Positions 7,895 to 15,546 of a DNA stretch of 64,000 bases are shown one piece after another. The translations under genes were made by a program, and so were the position numbers. The stretch spans positions 186,001 through 250,000 of the forward strand of contig NZ_JAGEOK010000003.1 of NCBI RefSeq assembly GCF_017573545.1, in the 5' to 3' direction. This DNA comes from Actinomadura nitritigenes (GTDB lineage: Bacteria > Actinomycetota > Actinomycetes > Streptosporangiales > Streptosporangiaceae). The notes under the pieces are model-generated. The model was not told the DNA's origin. It ran no database searches and saw nothing but the letters and a program-made list of their open reading frames with translations. The first letter of the stretch is position 1; each line of letters begins with the position of its first letter.

Positions 7895-8383
7895 GTGACC
7901 GAGCAGCCACCGCCCTATGGGCAGCCGTACGGGCAGCCTCCGGGACCCCCGCCCGGAGGACCGTACGACCCGCGCTGGGGCTACGGGCCGCCGGGCGTCC
8001 CGTACGGGCCGCAGTACGCCCCGCCGCGCAACGACGACAACACGTGGGCCATCTTCGCCTACGTCGGCACGCTCGTGATCTCGTTCCTCGCGCCGCTGAT
8101 CATCTACCTGGTGAAGAAGCGCGAGTCGCCGTTCGTCCGCTTCCACGCGGCGCAGGCGCTGAACGTGCAGATCACGCTGCTCATCCATCTGCTGGCGGTG
8201 ATGGCGGTCTGCATCCCGCCGGCGATCATCGCCAAGGCCCCCGCCTTCCTGATCCCGATCGTCCTCCCGTACCTGGAGGCGCTGATCGGCCAGTGGGTGT
8301 TCCTGATCCTGGGGGCGGTCAAGGCCGGCAGGGGCGAGATCTACCGGTTCCCGACCTTCTTCTGCTTCCGGATGGTCCGCTAG
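7895..8383 (+). CDS. DUF4870 small membrane protein
   Basis: 162 residues. A Pro/Gly/Tyr-rich N-terminus (about 1-48) precedes a DUF4870-type membrane domain with three hydrophobic segments (about 50-70, 90-115 and 125-148) and the typical cytosolic motif SPFVRFHAAQALN between the first two. The GTG at 7895 is chosen because GAAGGAA lies 8 bases upstream; an in-frame ATG at about 7850 lacks such a site. Function of the family is unknown. Confidence 0.85.
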   Translation: MTEQPPPYGQPYGQPPGPPPGGPYDPRWGYGPPGVPYGPQYAPPRNDDNTWAIFAYVGTLVISFLAPLIIYLVKKRESPFVRFHAAQALNVQITLLIHLLAVMAVCIPPAIIAKAPAFLIPIVLPYLEALIGQWVFLILGAVKAGRGEIYRFPTFFCFRMVR

Positions 8384-8410
8384 CCAGCGGCCGGGGTCCC
8401 CGGGCGCGGG

Positions 8411-9235
8411 TCACAGGTAGGTCCGGGCGTACTCGTCCAGCACCGGCAGGACCGCGTCCCGGCCGCCTCCCGGGACCCGCAGCACGACCTCCTCGACGCC
8501 GATCGAGGCGTAGTGGCCGAGCTTCTCCACGCTCGGCACGGTCCCGAACGGCACGACCGGGACCATGTCGCGTCCCGCTTCCGCGCAGGCGCGGCGCAGG
8601 TCCGGGAGCGCCTCGCGGACGCCCGCCCCGCCGATCGGCATCCACCCGTCCCCGTACTCGGCGATGTGCGCGAACAGCGTCGGACCTGGAGCACCGCCGA
8701 GCAGCACCGGGACGCGGCCGGCGGGCTTCGGCCACGACCAGCTCGGCTCGAAGCGCACGAACTCGCCCGTGAACGACGCCTCGTCCCTCGTCCACAGCTC
8801 GCGCATCGCCAGCACGTGCTCGCGCACGACCTCGCGCCGCCGCTTCCAGGGAACGCCGTGGTCGGCGCCCTCCTCGGCGTTCCAGCCGTAGCCGACGCCG
8901 AGCGCGACCCGGCCGCCCGCGATCCGGTCGAGCGTCGCGACGGCCTTCGCGGTGACGATCGGCTCGCGCTGGGCGGGCAGCATGACGCCGGTGCCGAGGG
9001 TGATCCGCTCGGTCACGGCCGCCGCCGCGGCGAGCGCCACGAACGGGTCGAGCGTGCGCGCGTACTCGGGGGCCAGTGCCGCGTCGCCGGTCGGCGGCGG
9101 CGTCTCCCGCGCCACCGGGATGTGGGTGTGCTCGGGGACGTAGAGCGAGGCGAAGCCACGGTCCTCGGCCTCCCTGGCCAGTTCGTGCGGCGGCATGGTC
9201 AGGTCGGTCGCGAACATGGTGATGCCCAGCCGCAT
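8411..9235 (-). CDS. LLM-class F420-dependent oxidoreductase
   Basis: 274 residues of the luciferase-like monooxygenase fold (TIM barrel), related to actinobacterial F420-dependent enzymes. Visible blocks are the first strand MRLGITMFAT, FASLYVPEHTHIP, the sequence VTERITLGTGVMLPAQREP, and GGRVALGVGYGWNAEE. An AGGAG site lies 8 bases before the ATG. Substrate unknown. Fewer than 50 bases separate it from the carbonic anhydrase gene downstream on the other side of its start, so the two may share a transcript. Confidence 0.88.
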   Translation of the reverse strand: MRLGITMFATDLTMPPHELAREAEDRGFASLYVPEHTHIPVARETPPPTGDAALAPEYARTLDPFVALAAAAAVTERITLGTGVMLPAQREPIVTAKAVATLDRIAGGRVALGVGYGWNAEEGADHGVPWKRRREVVREHVLAMRELWTRDEASFTGEFVRFEPSWSWPKPAGRVPVLLGGAPGPTLFAHIAEYGDGWMPIGGAGVREALPDLRRACAEAGRDMVPVVPFGTVPSVEKLGHYASIGVEEVVLRVPGGGRDAVLPVLDEYARTYL

Positions 9236-9282
9236 GGCGGCGGCTCCTCTCCCTCGGTCGGCGCCACCCTACTTCCCGGCGA

Positions 9283-9831
9283 TCATGCGGCGTCCGCCCC
9301 GGGCCGGAGCGGGGCCGGCGGCACGACGACGTCGACGAGGCCGGTCGCGACATCGTGGACGAGGCCGGACACCAGGAACGCGGCGGGCAGGAACGGATCC
9401 GCCTTGATCGCCGCGACGTCGGCGGCCACCGCGGCCGCCGGATCGCCGACGGCCTTGCCGCCGAGGTCGGCGGGGTCGACGCCGAAGACGTCCGCCAGCA
9501 GGCCGGTGTGCTCGCGGAGGCGGATCATCCCGCAGTCGGTGTGGTGCAGGATGACGAGGTTCCACCCCGGTCCCGGATCGGTGCCCTCGGCCTCGGCGAT
9601 CGTCCGGAGCGCCGCCATCGTCCGGAACGTGCCGGGCGTGAACCTGCCGCCGAGGTTGCGGATGACGAGGGCGTCGCCCAGCCCGAGGCCGAGGACGGCG
9701 GCCGGGTCGGCGCGCGGGTCGACGCAGCAGATCACGATCGTCTTCAGGCTGGGGAACAATGGCAGGTCCGCGGGCGGTCCCGCGGCGGCGAAGCGGCGGT
9801 TCCGGTCGAGGAGGGTGTCGAGGGTGGTCAC
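9283..9831 (-). CDS. Beta-class carbonic anhydrase
   Basis: 182 residues. Zinc ligands and the catalytic dyad are visible: Cys36 with Asp38-Arg40 in CVDPR, and His97 with Cys100 in HHTDCG. It interconverts CO2 and bicarbonate in the cytosol. I prefer the GTG at 9831 over the ATG at 9846: GGGAG stands 5 bases before the GTG, while nothing resembling a ribosome site precedes the ATG, and operator sequence begins only 4 bases beyond it. Divergent from a TetR-family gene, with two operators between them. Confidence 0.88.
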   Translation of the reverse strand: MTTLDTLLDRNRRFAAAGPPADLPLFPSLKTIVICCVDPRADPAAVLGLGLGDALVIRNLGGRFTPGTFRTMAALRTIAEAEGTDPGPGWNLVILHHTDCGMIRLREHTGLLADVFGVDPADLGGKAVGDPAAAVAADVAAIKADPFLPAAFLVSGLVHDVATGLVDVVVPPAPLRPGADAA

Positions 9832-9850
9832 GGCGGCTCCCGTCATCTAT

Positions 9851-9865
9851 GTGGACACCGTCCAC
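9851..9865. promoter_or_regulatory. TetR operator 1
   Basis: Perfect inverted repeat GTGGAC-ACC-GTCCAC immediately upstream of the carbonic anhydrase start region. It shares its core with the second site 28 bases away (centre to centre). Confidence 0.75.
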
Positions 9866-9875
9866 CTTACGCGGC

Positions 9876-9896
9876 TTAGTGGACGCCGTCCACTAA
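9876..9896. promoter_or_regulatory. TetR operator 2
   Basis: 21-base perfect palindrome with 9-base arms (TTAGTGGAC-GCC-GTCCACTAA). It has the same core as operator 1 and lies 47 bases before the TetR-family GTG start, so it is well placed for autoregulation. Confidence 0.8.
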
Positions 9897-9942
9897 ATGG
9901 GGAGAGCGGCATGGGCTCGGCGGCGGCGACAGGGGCGGCAGC

Positions 9943-10599
9943 GTGAGCGAGGACGGCGTCGCGGCGGCCGGCGCGGCCCGGCGGGGCGGCCGCCGGCCGA
10001 AGGGCGTGGTTCGGTCGGGCCTCGTCCAGGCCGGCGTGGAACTGGCCCGGACGGGCGGCCCCGGCGCGGTCACGCTGCGGGAGGCGACCCGGATCGTCGG
10101 CGTCGCCCCCAACGCCGCGTACCGGCACTTCGCCGACCGGGACGCGCTCCTGAACGCCGTGTGCGTCGAGGCGATGCGGTCGCTCGTCGAGCGGATGGAC
10201 CACGAGCTGGGGCTGGTGACCGCCCGGCCGGGGAGCCGGGACCGCGCGGTCGCCCGGCTCGGCGCCGTCGGCACCGCCTACCTCGGCTTCGCGGCGTCCG
10301 AACCGGGCCTGTTCGACACCGTCTTCGCCGTCCCCGGCCACCTCCGGTTCGCCGAGGGCCTTTCCGGCGGCGACGCGGAGGGCAGGACGCCGCTGTCGGT
10401 GCTGGGCGGAGTCCTCGACGAGCTCGTCACCGCGGGCGCGCTCCCGGCCGAGCGGCGTCCCGGCGCCGAGTTCACCGTGTGGTCCTGCGTCCACGGCATG
10501 GCGATGCTCCGCAACCACGGCCCCCTGCGCGACATGCCGCGGGCCGAGAACGCGGCGCTCGCCGACGCCCTGTTCGCGTTCATCCTCCGCGGTCTCTGA
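9943..10599 (+). CDS. TetR/AcrR-family transcriptional regulator
   Basis: 218 residues. N-terminal helix-turn-helix (about 20-75) with the recognition region TLREATRIVGVAPNAAYRHFADRDALL, followed by a helical ligand-binding domain with GTAYLGFAASEPGLFDTVF (about 110-130), resembling the WHG-type C-terminal domain. The GTG at 9943 is the only start in this frame near the HTH; ribosome site is weak. Likely represses itself and the divergent carbonic anhydrase through the two palindromes at 9851-9896. The ligand is unknown. Confidence 0.9.
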   Translation: MSEDGVAAAGAARRGGRRPKGVVRSGLVQAGVELARTGGPGAVTLREATRIVGVAPNAAYRHFADRDALLNAVCVEAMRSLVERMDHELGLVTARPGSRDRAVARLGAVGTAYLGFAASEPGLFDTVFAVPGHLRFAEGLSGGDAEGRTPLSVLGGVLDELVTAGALPAERRPGAEFTVWSCVHGMAMLRNHGPLRDMPRAENAALADALFAFILRGL

Positions 10600-10802
10600 C
10601 GCGGGCCCGCTCCGTCCCGGCCGGCCGCCTCACCGGCACCCGGATCGCCGCGGCGCGGAACAGGCGGCACAGGAAAGAGATCCTTGCAGAACTCTCACAA
10701 AAGGATGGAGAAGACATCCGGATATCGCCGATGGCATACGGCGCCGGGCATGGGGATCTTTCGCCGGAGCGACCGAGCCGGATCACCGAGAGGCGGCGGG
10801 CC

Positions 10803-10832
10803 TGCCGTTGCCATGCAGCGATGGCAACGGCA
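10803..10832. terminator. Bidirectional hairpin in the convergent gap
   Basis: Perfect 12-base stem (TGCCGTTGCCAT / ATGGCAACGGCA) with a 6-base loop. It lies in the 348-base gap (10600-10947) between the convergent TetR gene and the secreted protein gene and probably terminates both. Nothing else is evident in that gap. Confidence 0.65.
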
Positions 10833-10947
10833 CGCCGTGACTCGGCGGAATCGCCCCGTCACACCACCTCCGCGAGCAGGATCCTCCGAATCAAGAGCCG
10901 CTTCCGGTCGCCCGCGAACGGCTCATGATCCACGGATTCAACTCGGC

Positions 10948-11424
10948 TTAATAGTACGGGTTCTTGACATACTTCTTGGTGACGCACTTCTGGTTGGCCT
11001 GGCTGACCGGCTCGATCTCGCAGAGCTGGATCTTGAGACCGCGGATCAGCGTCCACGCCGTCGTCTTGTTCACCACCCAGTGCTTGCTCTTGTTGTATCC
11101 GCAGACCCTCGGGCCGTTGTACTGCACGTCGACCTGCGCGGGGAGATCGGCCACCACCTTGACCTTCCCGCACCATCGGCCGGTCTTCGAGCGGTCGTAG
11201 ACGTAGATGTCCCACCCGGCGCGGTCCCCGATGAGGCCGTCATAGAACCAGGCTTTTCCCTTGGCGCGCGACGAATACGGGTCGCCGTGCGCGAGCTTGG
11301 CCTGCACGTCGAACTTGACACGCTTGGAGCCGTCGGCATAGGCCGCGGTCGGGGCCAGCAGCGAGACCGCCGCCACCCCGGCGGCGGCCACACCGATCCG
11401 GCGGGCCATCAGGCGTGTGGACAA
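10948..11424 (-). CDS. Secreted protein of unknown function
   Basis: 158 residues with a Sec signal peptide (Arg-rich start, hydrophobic IGVAAAGVAAVSLLAP, cleavage after AYA near residue 30). The mature part has four Cys residues (in RWCGK, RVCGY, QLCEI and QKCVT), suggesting two disulfides, and many Lys/Tyr residues; it ends in KNPYY. A GGGAGGA site sits about 4 bases before the TTG at 11424, which I take as the start; the ATG at 11409 would be about 19 bases away. No family recognised. Confidence 0.78.
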   Translation of the reverse strand: MSTRLMARRIGVAAAGVAAVSLLAPTAAYADGSKRVKFDVQAKLAHGDPYSSRAKGKAWFYDGLIGDRAGWDIYVYDRSKTGRWCGKVKVVADLPAQVDVQYNGPRVCGYNKSKHWVVNKTTAWTLIRGLKIQLCEIEPVSQANQKCVTKKYVKNPYY

Positions 11425-11693
11425 CGTTCCTCCCGGTTGAGAGATCGATTGGCCGCACACGCTGCCGCGTATGCGATCCATGCTCGGTACTGTCCTGCCG
11501 GGGAGCACTTTCGCAACAGATCGATGGGGATTCCCGAAGTGAACGCACATTTCACGGAACCGCTCGGCGGGCGCCCATCCGCACGACTCTTTCGACGTCA
11601 CTGAACGGCGATATTCATGCTGGTCACGCGGGAATGCCACAGGGCGGTCCGGTACCTGACCGGACGCGAGACCACTCGGGTCCGCGGCGATCG

Positions 11694-12449
11694 TCAGCGG
11701 GAGCCGAACGCGCAGACGGCGACCGTGGCGTCGTCGCACGCCTTGCCCCTCGGCCACCGCAGCGCCTGGGGGTCGGTCCGCTCGACCTCCCGCGTCCGTT
11801 CGACGACCTCCCCGGGGCCGTGCTCCGCGGCGAGCCGCGCCAGGCCCGGCCAGTCGGTCGCGCCGAACATGTCCGCGAGCCGTGTCGCGCCGTCCGTCAG
11901 CATGAAGACGCGCCGCAGTTCCCGCACCGGCACCGTGCCCGTGATCGCGGCGTCCGCGACGCTCGGATCCGCCGCCGCGTAGTAGGGACCGCCGGTGATC
12001 TCCTCGACGTTCCCGGCGGCCCGCTCCAGCAGGATCGTCGAGTCGGCCAGCACCAGGTAGTCCACCAGGTCGCCCCGGACCCGCACCGCCAGCACCGTCG
12101 CCGCCGGAGTGGTCGGGACGGTCAGGTCGCAGCTCGCCCGGTGCGCCGCCGCCACGTCCGCGATCGCCCCGGCCAGCCGCGCCACCAGCGGGCGCCGCGC
12201 CGGGCGGTGCACGCCTTCCGGCGGCGCCACCGGCGGCCCGGCCTGGGGGCCGAGGCCGTCCAGCATCCGCGCGAGCAGCCGTGTCCCGAGGGAGCGCGCG
12301 TACCAGGCCGTCCCGTGCACGCACCCGAGGTCGGTGCCGAGCGGCAGCCCGCAGCCGTCGAGCACGACGACGGCTCCCGGGGCCGCCGCCACGAAGTCCT
12401 CATTGAGCCGCTCCGGACTCCCCTGGTCCGTCGCCCACGTCACCCGCAT
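11694..12449 (-). CDS. PP2C-like protein phosphatase
   Basis: 251 residues of the PPM/PP2C fold. Visible metal-binding blocks are LNEDFVA (about 15-21), VVVLDGCG (about 27-34), MLTDGATRL near residue 185 and CDDATVAV near the end. The second half of motif 2 is unusual (DGCG rather than DGVG), so activity towards phosphoproteins is likely but not certain. The core is compact, without a sensor domain. GAGAGGG precedes the ATG by 8 bases. Neighbouring genes give no clue to a partner kinase. Confidence 0.75.
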   Translation of the reverse strand: MRVTWATDQGSPERLNEDFVAAAPGAVVVLDGCGLPLGTDLGCVHGTAWYARSLGTRLLARMLDGLGPQAGPPVAPPEGVHRPARRPLVARLAGAIADVAAAHRASCDLTVPTTPAATVLAVRVRGDLVDYLVLADSTILLERAAGNVEEITGGPYYAAADPSVADAAITGTVPVRELRRVFMLTDGATRLADMFGATDWPGLARLAAEHGPGEVVERTREVERTDPQALRWPRGKACDDATVAVCAFGSR

Positions 12450-12538
12450 CGCGCCGCCCTCTCGCTCGTCCCCGCGTCCCCATCATGGACGGGCCGCGCC
12501 CGCCGCGGCGAGCGAACGGCGCGCCCCGCCCCATCGGC

Positions 12539-13219
12539 CTACGGCGTGGGTGCGGAGCCGAGGCGCGCGACGGCGCGGACGGGGGCGCCGTCGGCGGCGG
12601 CGAGCGCGATCGGGAAGAGGGAGACCTCGATCGGACGCCCTTCGGTCTGCGCGGCCACGAGCGGGCCGAGACCGGTCAGGTTCTCGGCGATGACGGCCCC
12701 GGCGCCGCAGAGGATCCGGTGGGCGGCGAGCGAGAAGCCGTCCGAGCCGGGCGGCGGGGTCCGGTCGGCGGAGAGGGCGTCGATGCCGACCGTCCGGACG
12801 CCGGCGGCGACGATGGCCTCGGCCGTCTCCGGCGACGGGTACGGGTGCGCGAGGTACTCGTCCGTCCCCCAGCGCGACGACCAGCCGGTCGCGATGAGCA
12901 GGACGACGCCGGGAGCGAGGCCGTCCGGGAGCAGGTCCGGCGTGATGGGCGTGCGGGGTGCGAGGCCGCGCGCGTCCATGACGGCCGCCGGGCCGGTGAA
13001 GCGGGTGAGGGGCAGTTCGTCCAGCCGGGGCAGCGCGTCGTCGATGTGGAAGGGGGCGTCCACGTGCGTGCCGGTCTGCGAGCCCATGTGCAGACGCAGG
13101 ACGTTCACCCCGGAGTCCGCGACCGTCAGCGCCGGGACGGCCTCCACCTCCGGGTCGCCCGGGTACACCGGCATTCCGGTGGCGATCGGGACGGACAGGT
13201 CGAGCAGCTCAGCGGCCAT
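12539..13219 (-). CDS. Cyclase / kynurenine-formamidase-like metal hydrolase
   Basis: 226 residues of the cyclase family (PF04199). The metal-binding signature LHMGSQTGTHVDAPFHI supplies His44, His52, Asp54 and His58. Members hydrolyse N-formylkynurenine or isatin-like amides; the substrate here is undetermined. Start ATG at 13219, preceding residues giving no better start. Divergent from the HipA-like kinase gene with 45 bases between the start codons. Confidence 0.87.
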   Translation of the reverse strand: MAAELLDLSVPIATGMPVYPGDPEVEAVPALTVADSGVNVLRLHMGSQTGTHVDAPFHIDDALPRLDELPLTRFTGPAAVMDARGLAPRTPITPDLLPDGLAPGVVLLIATGWSSRWGTDEYLAHPYPSPETAEAIVAAGVRTVGIDALSADRTPPPGSDGFSLAAHRILCGAGAVIAENLTGLGPLVAAQTEGRPIEVSLFPIALAAADGAPVRAVARLGSAPTP

Positions 13220-13264
13220 GCCGCCGATTATCCCGGGCCCGCGCGCACCCGGTAGCGTTGCGGC

Positions 13265-14092
13265 GTGTTGCCACATGTGACCGCCATCCGTTACGTGACG
13301 CCGCTGCGCGAGGGCGGGTCGCTGCCGGGCGTCGTCGAGGCCGACGACCTCGGCACCTACGTCATGAAGTTCCACGGCGCCGGGCAGGGCCGCAAGGCGC
13401 TGATCGCCGAGGTGATCGCGGGCGAGCTGGCGCGGCGCCTCGGCTTCCGGGTGCCCGACCAGGTCCTCATCGACCTCGACCCGGCCATCGGCCGGCACGA
13501 GCCGGACCCCGACGTGCAGGACCTGCTGAAGGCCAGCCCCGGCTGGAACCTCGGCGTCGACTTCCTGCCCGGCTCGCTCGGGTTCGACCCGCTCGGCTGG
13601 CGGCCCGACCGGCTGTTCGCGTCGCGGGTGCTGTGGCTGGACGCGTTCATCGGCAACGTCGACCGCAGCTGGCGCAACCCGAACATGCTGGTCTGGCACG
13701 GCGACGTGTGGCTGATCGACCACGGCGCGAGCCTCATCTTCCACCACGCGTGGGCGAACGCCGCGCGGCTGTTCTCCGGCGCCTACGACGTGGACGACCA
13801 CGTGCTCACCCCCTTCGCGACGCGGCTGGAGGAGGCGGAGGCCGAGCTCGCGCCGAAGATCACCGAAGGGCTGCTGCGCGAGGTGACCGCGCTGGTGCCC
13901 GACCTGTGGCTGGAGAACGAACCCGGGTTCGCGGGCCCCCAGGAGCTGCGGGACGCGTATGTGGACGTCCTGCTGCCGCGCGCCGGCAAGCCCCGCGACT
14001 GGCTGCCCGACCTGGACGTCAGCGGCCACCGGCCGGACACCGGGGCGCGGCGCGGCGAGAACCGCCCGGGCTGGCTGGGCGGCCCCTCGTGA
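13265..14092 (+). CDS. HipA-family kinase-like protein
   Basis: 275 residues of the actinobacterial stand-alone HipA-like kinase family. Catalytic-loop features are IGNVDRSWRNPNML (about 135-148), with Asp and Asn as in the HxDxxxxN-type loop of HipA, and DVWLIDHGASLIF (about 152-164), the metal-binding Asp block. The glycine-rich segment LPGVVEADDLGTYVMKF with KFHGAGQGRKAL (22-50) would bind ATP. It lacks the N-terminal HipB-interaction part of classical HipA. GTG start at 13265; stop overlaps the DUF3037 start (GTGA). Confidence 0.85.
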   Translation: MLPHVTAIRYVTPLREGGSLPGVVEADDLGTYVMKFHGAGQGRKALIAEVIAGELARRLGFRVPDQVLIDLDPAIGRHEPDPDVQDLLKASPGWNLGVDFLPGSLGFDPLGWRPDRLFASRVLWLDAFIGNVDRSWRNPNMLVWHGDVWLIDHGASLIFHHAWANAARLFSGAYDVDDHVLTPFATRLEEAEAELAPKITEGLLREVTALVPDLWLENEPGFAGPQELRDAYVDVLLPRAGKPRDWLPDLDVSGHRPDTGARRGENRPGWLGGPS

Positions 14093-14520
14093 GCGACACC
14101 CCCGGGAACGACATCCGCACGAGCAACATCCGCGGGGCCGGCGAGCCCACCGTCTTCGAGTACGCGGCGCTGCGCGTCGTCCCCCGGATCGAGCGCGGCG
14201 AGAGCATGAACGTGGGCGTGGTCGTGTACTGCCGGGCCCTGGACTACCTCGGCTGCCGCACCCACCTGGACAAGCCGCGGCTGCGCGCGCTCGACCCGTC
14301 GCTGGACCTGGAGGGCGTGCGGTCCGCGCTGAAGGGCGTGGAGGCGATCTGCTGCGGCGGCGCCGGCGCCGGGCAGGCCGCCGAGGAGGCGCCGGGCGCG
14401 CGGTTCCGGTGGCTGACGGCGCCGCGGAGCACGATCGTCCAGCCGGGGCCGGTGCACGCCGGCCTCACCGGGGATCCGGCCGCCGAGCTCGACCGCCTCC
14501 TCGGCCTCCTCGTCACCTAG
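14089..14520 (+). CDS. DUF3037 protein coupled to the HipA-like kinase
   Basis: 143 residues of DUF3037. The conserved block FEYAALRVVPRIERGESMNVGVVVYC spans about 19-44, followed by LGCRTHLDKPRLRALDP. The GTG start overlaps the kinase stop by 4 bases, and the same pairing is, as I recall, common in actinobacteria, suggesting a functional complex. Biochemical function is unknown; substrate adaptor or regulator of the kinase are possibilities. It ends one base short of the stop codon of the convergent XRE-family gene, with no terminator between. Confidence 0.87.
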   Translation: MSDTPGNDIRTSNIRGAGEPTVFEYAALRVVPRIERGESMNVGVVVYCRALDYLGCRTHLDKPRLRALDPSLDLEGVRSALKGVEAICCGGAGAGQAAEEAPGARFRWLTAPRSTIVQPGPVHAGLTGDPAAELDRLLGLLVT

Positions 14521-14521
14521 G

Positions 14522-15430
14522 TCAGGACCACTCCCAGCGGATGCCGTGGTAGCCGGCCGGCATGCCGAACTCGATGAAGTGCGCGTTGTGGTAGCTGGAC
14601 AGCCGCAGGTCGGCGGCGTCCTGCAGGGCGGTCTGGCCGTCGGGACGCCACGTCCGGTAGCAGCGGGCGGGCAGCGCGGCCGGGTGGAAGCTCACCTCGA
14701 TGAGGTACTCGTGCTGGGGCGTGCGGAACCCGCGGCCCTCCTCGGTGGCGGGCGGGCCGGACTCGCCGAACCCGAAGCCGTACTCCAGCAGGTACGTCTC
14801 GCCGCGGCCGAGCGCCCGGTCGAACAGCAGCTCGGCGGCGATGAGGCCGCTGGAGTCGTCCATCCGGACGCGGCCGAACCGGCAGCCGCGCGCGGTGCGC
14901 GACGTCGGCAGCACGCCGTGCGGGTTGTGGTAGACGGCGATCCAGCGGTCGACGCCGCGCCGCTGCGCCTGGAAGACCGCGCGGGTGCGGATCTCGCGCA
15001 GCTCCCGGCGGCGGCCGATGACGTGCTGGTCGTGCAGGCTGAGCCCGGTGAGCAGGCGCTCGCCGCCGTCGCCGATCTCGTCGAGCAGGTCGCGGACGCC
15101 GGGCTCGGGGCACAGCTCCTCGATCGGCGGCCACGGTCCGGGCGGCCGATCGGCGTTCGGCTTGAGCAAGGTGAGCAGCGAGTGCCGGGGCAGTTCGAGG
15201 ATGACCTCCAGGCTGCGAACGGCGCGCAGCGACCCGGCGCGTTCGGGACGGGTCCGGCCGCGCTGCCAGTAGCTCAGCGTGGACAGGCTGACGGCGACGC
15301 CCTGCGCCTCGAGGCGGCGGCGCAGCGATTCGAGGCTGAGGCCCCGCGCCTGGATGGCGGCGTGCAGGGCCACGTTGAAAGGCCCGTACCGCACGACCTG
15401 GAGGAGGTCGTCCTCCGGCACGCTCTGCAC
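14522..15430 (-). CDS. XRE-family HTH protein with conserved C-terminal domain (copy A)
   Basis: 302 residues. Helix-turn-helix at about 20-75 with VSLSTLSYWQRGRTRPER as recognition region; a central linker; and a C-terminal domain (about 110-302) containing VIGRRRELREIRTRAVFQA, a FGFGESG block and an end in RWEWS. The same domain is found in the next gene. The GTG at 15430 is chosen because GGAGG lies about 7 bases upstream. The C-terminal domain looks beta-rich and could be a ligand or protein-binding module; no named family recognised. Confidence 0.8.
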   Translation of the reverse strand: MQSVPEDDLLQVVRYGPFNVALHAAIQARGLSLESLRRRLEAQGVAVSLSTLSYWQRGRTRPERAGSLRAVRSLEVILELPRHSLLTLLKPNADRPPGPWPPIEELCPEPGVRDLLDEIGDGGERLLTGLSLHDQHVIGRRRELREIRTRAVFQAQRRGVDRWIAVYHNPHGVLPTSRTARGCRFGRVRMDDSSGLIAAELLFDRALGRGETYLLEYGFGFGESGPPATEEGRGFRTPQHEYLIEVSFHPAALPARCYRTWRPDGQTALQDAADLRLSSYHNAHFIEFGMPAGYHGIRWEWS

Positions 15431-15546
15431 AGCTCGGCCTCCGGATCCGCTCCGGCCGGCCCCCGCCCAACGGCCTTGACCGCCGTGTTCACGACCTTCG
15501 GCCTCACTGTAAGGCTCCGCCGTCCCGAAGTCGACCGCCCGTTCCG

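Noticed and set aside
10684-10947. Small plus-strand frames after the TetR gene
   Set aside because: No ribosome site, no coding bias, and a strong bidirectional hairpin in the middle.
11415-13280. Large plus-strand frame across the PP2C and cyclase genes
   Set aside because: Composition is Arg/Pro-rich without any domain, and both minus-strand genes have clear family motifs.
14264-14520. Frames overlapping DUF3037 in reverse
   Set aside because: Shadow frames without ribosome sites; DUF3037 is a recognised family.
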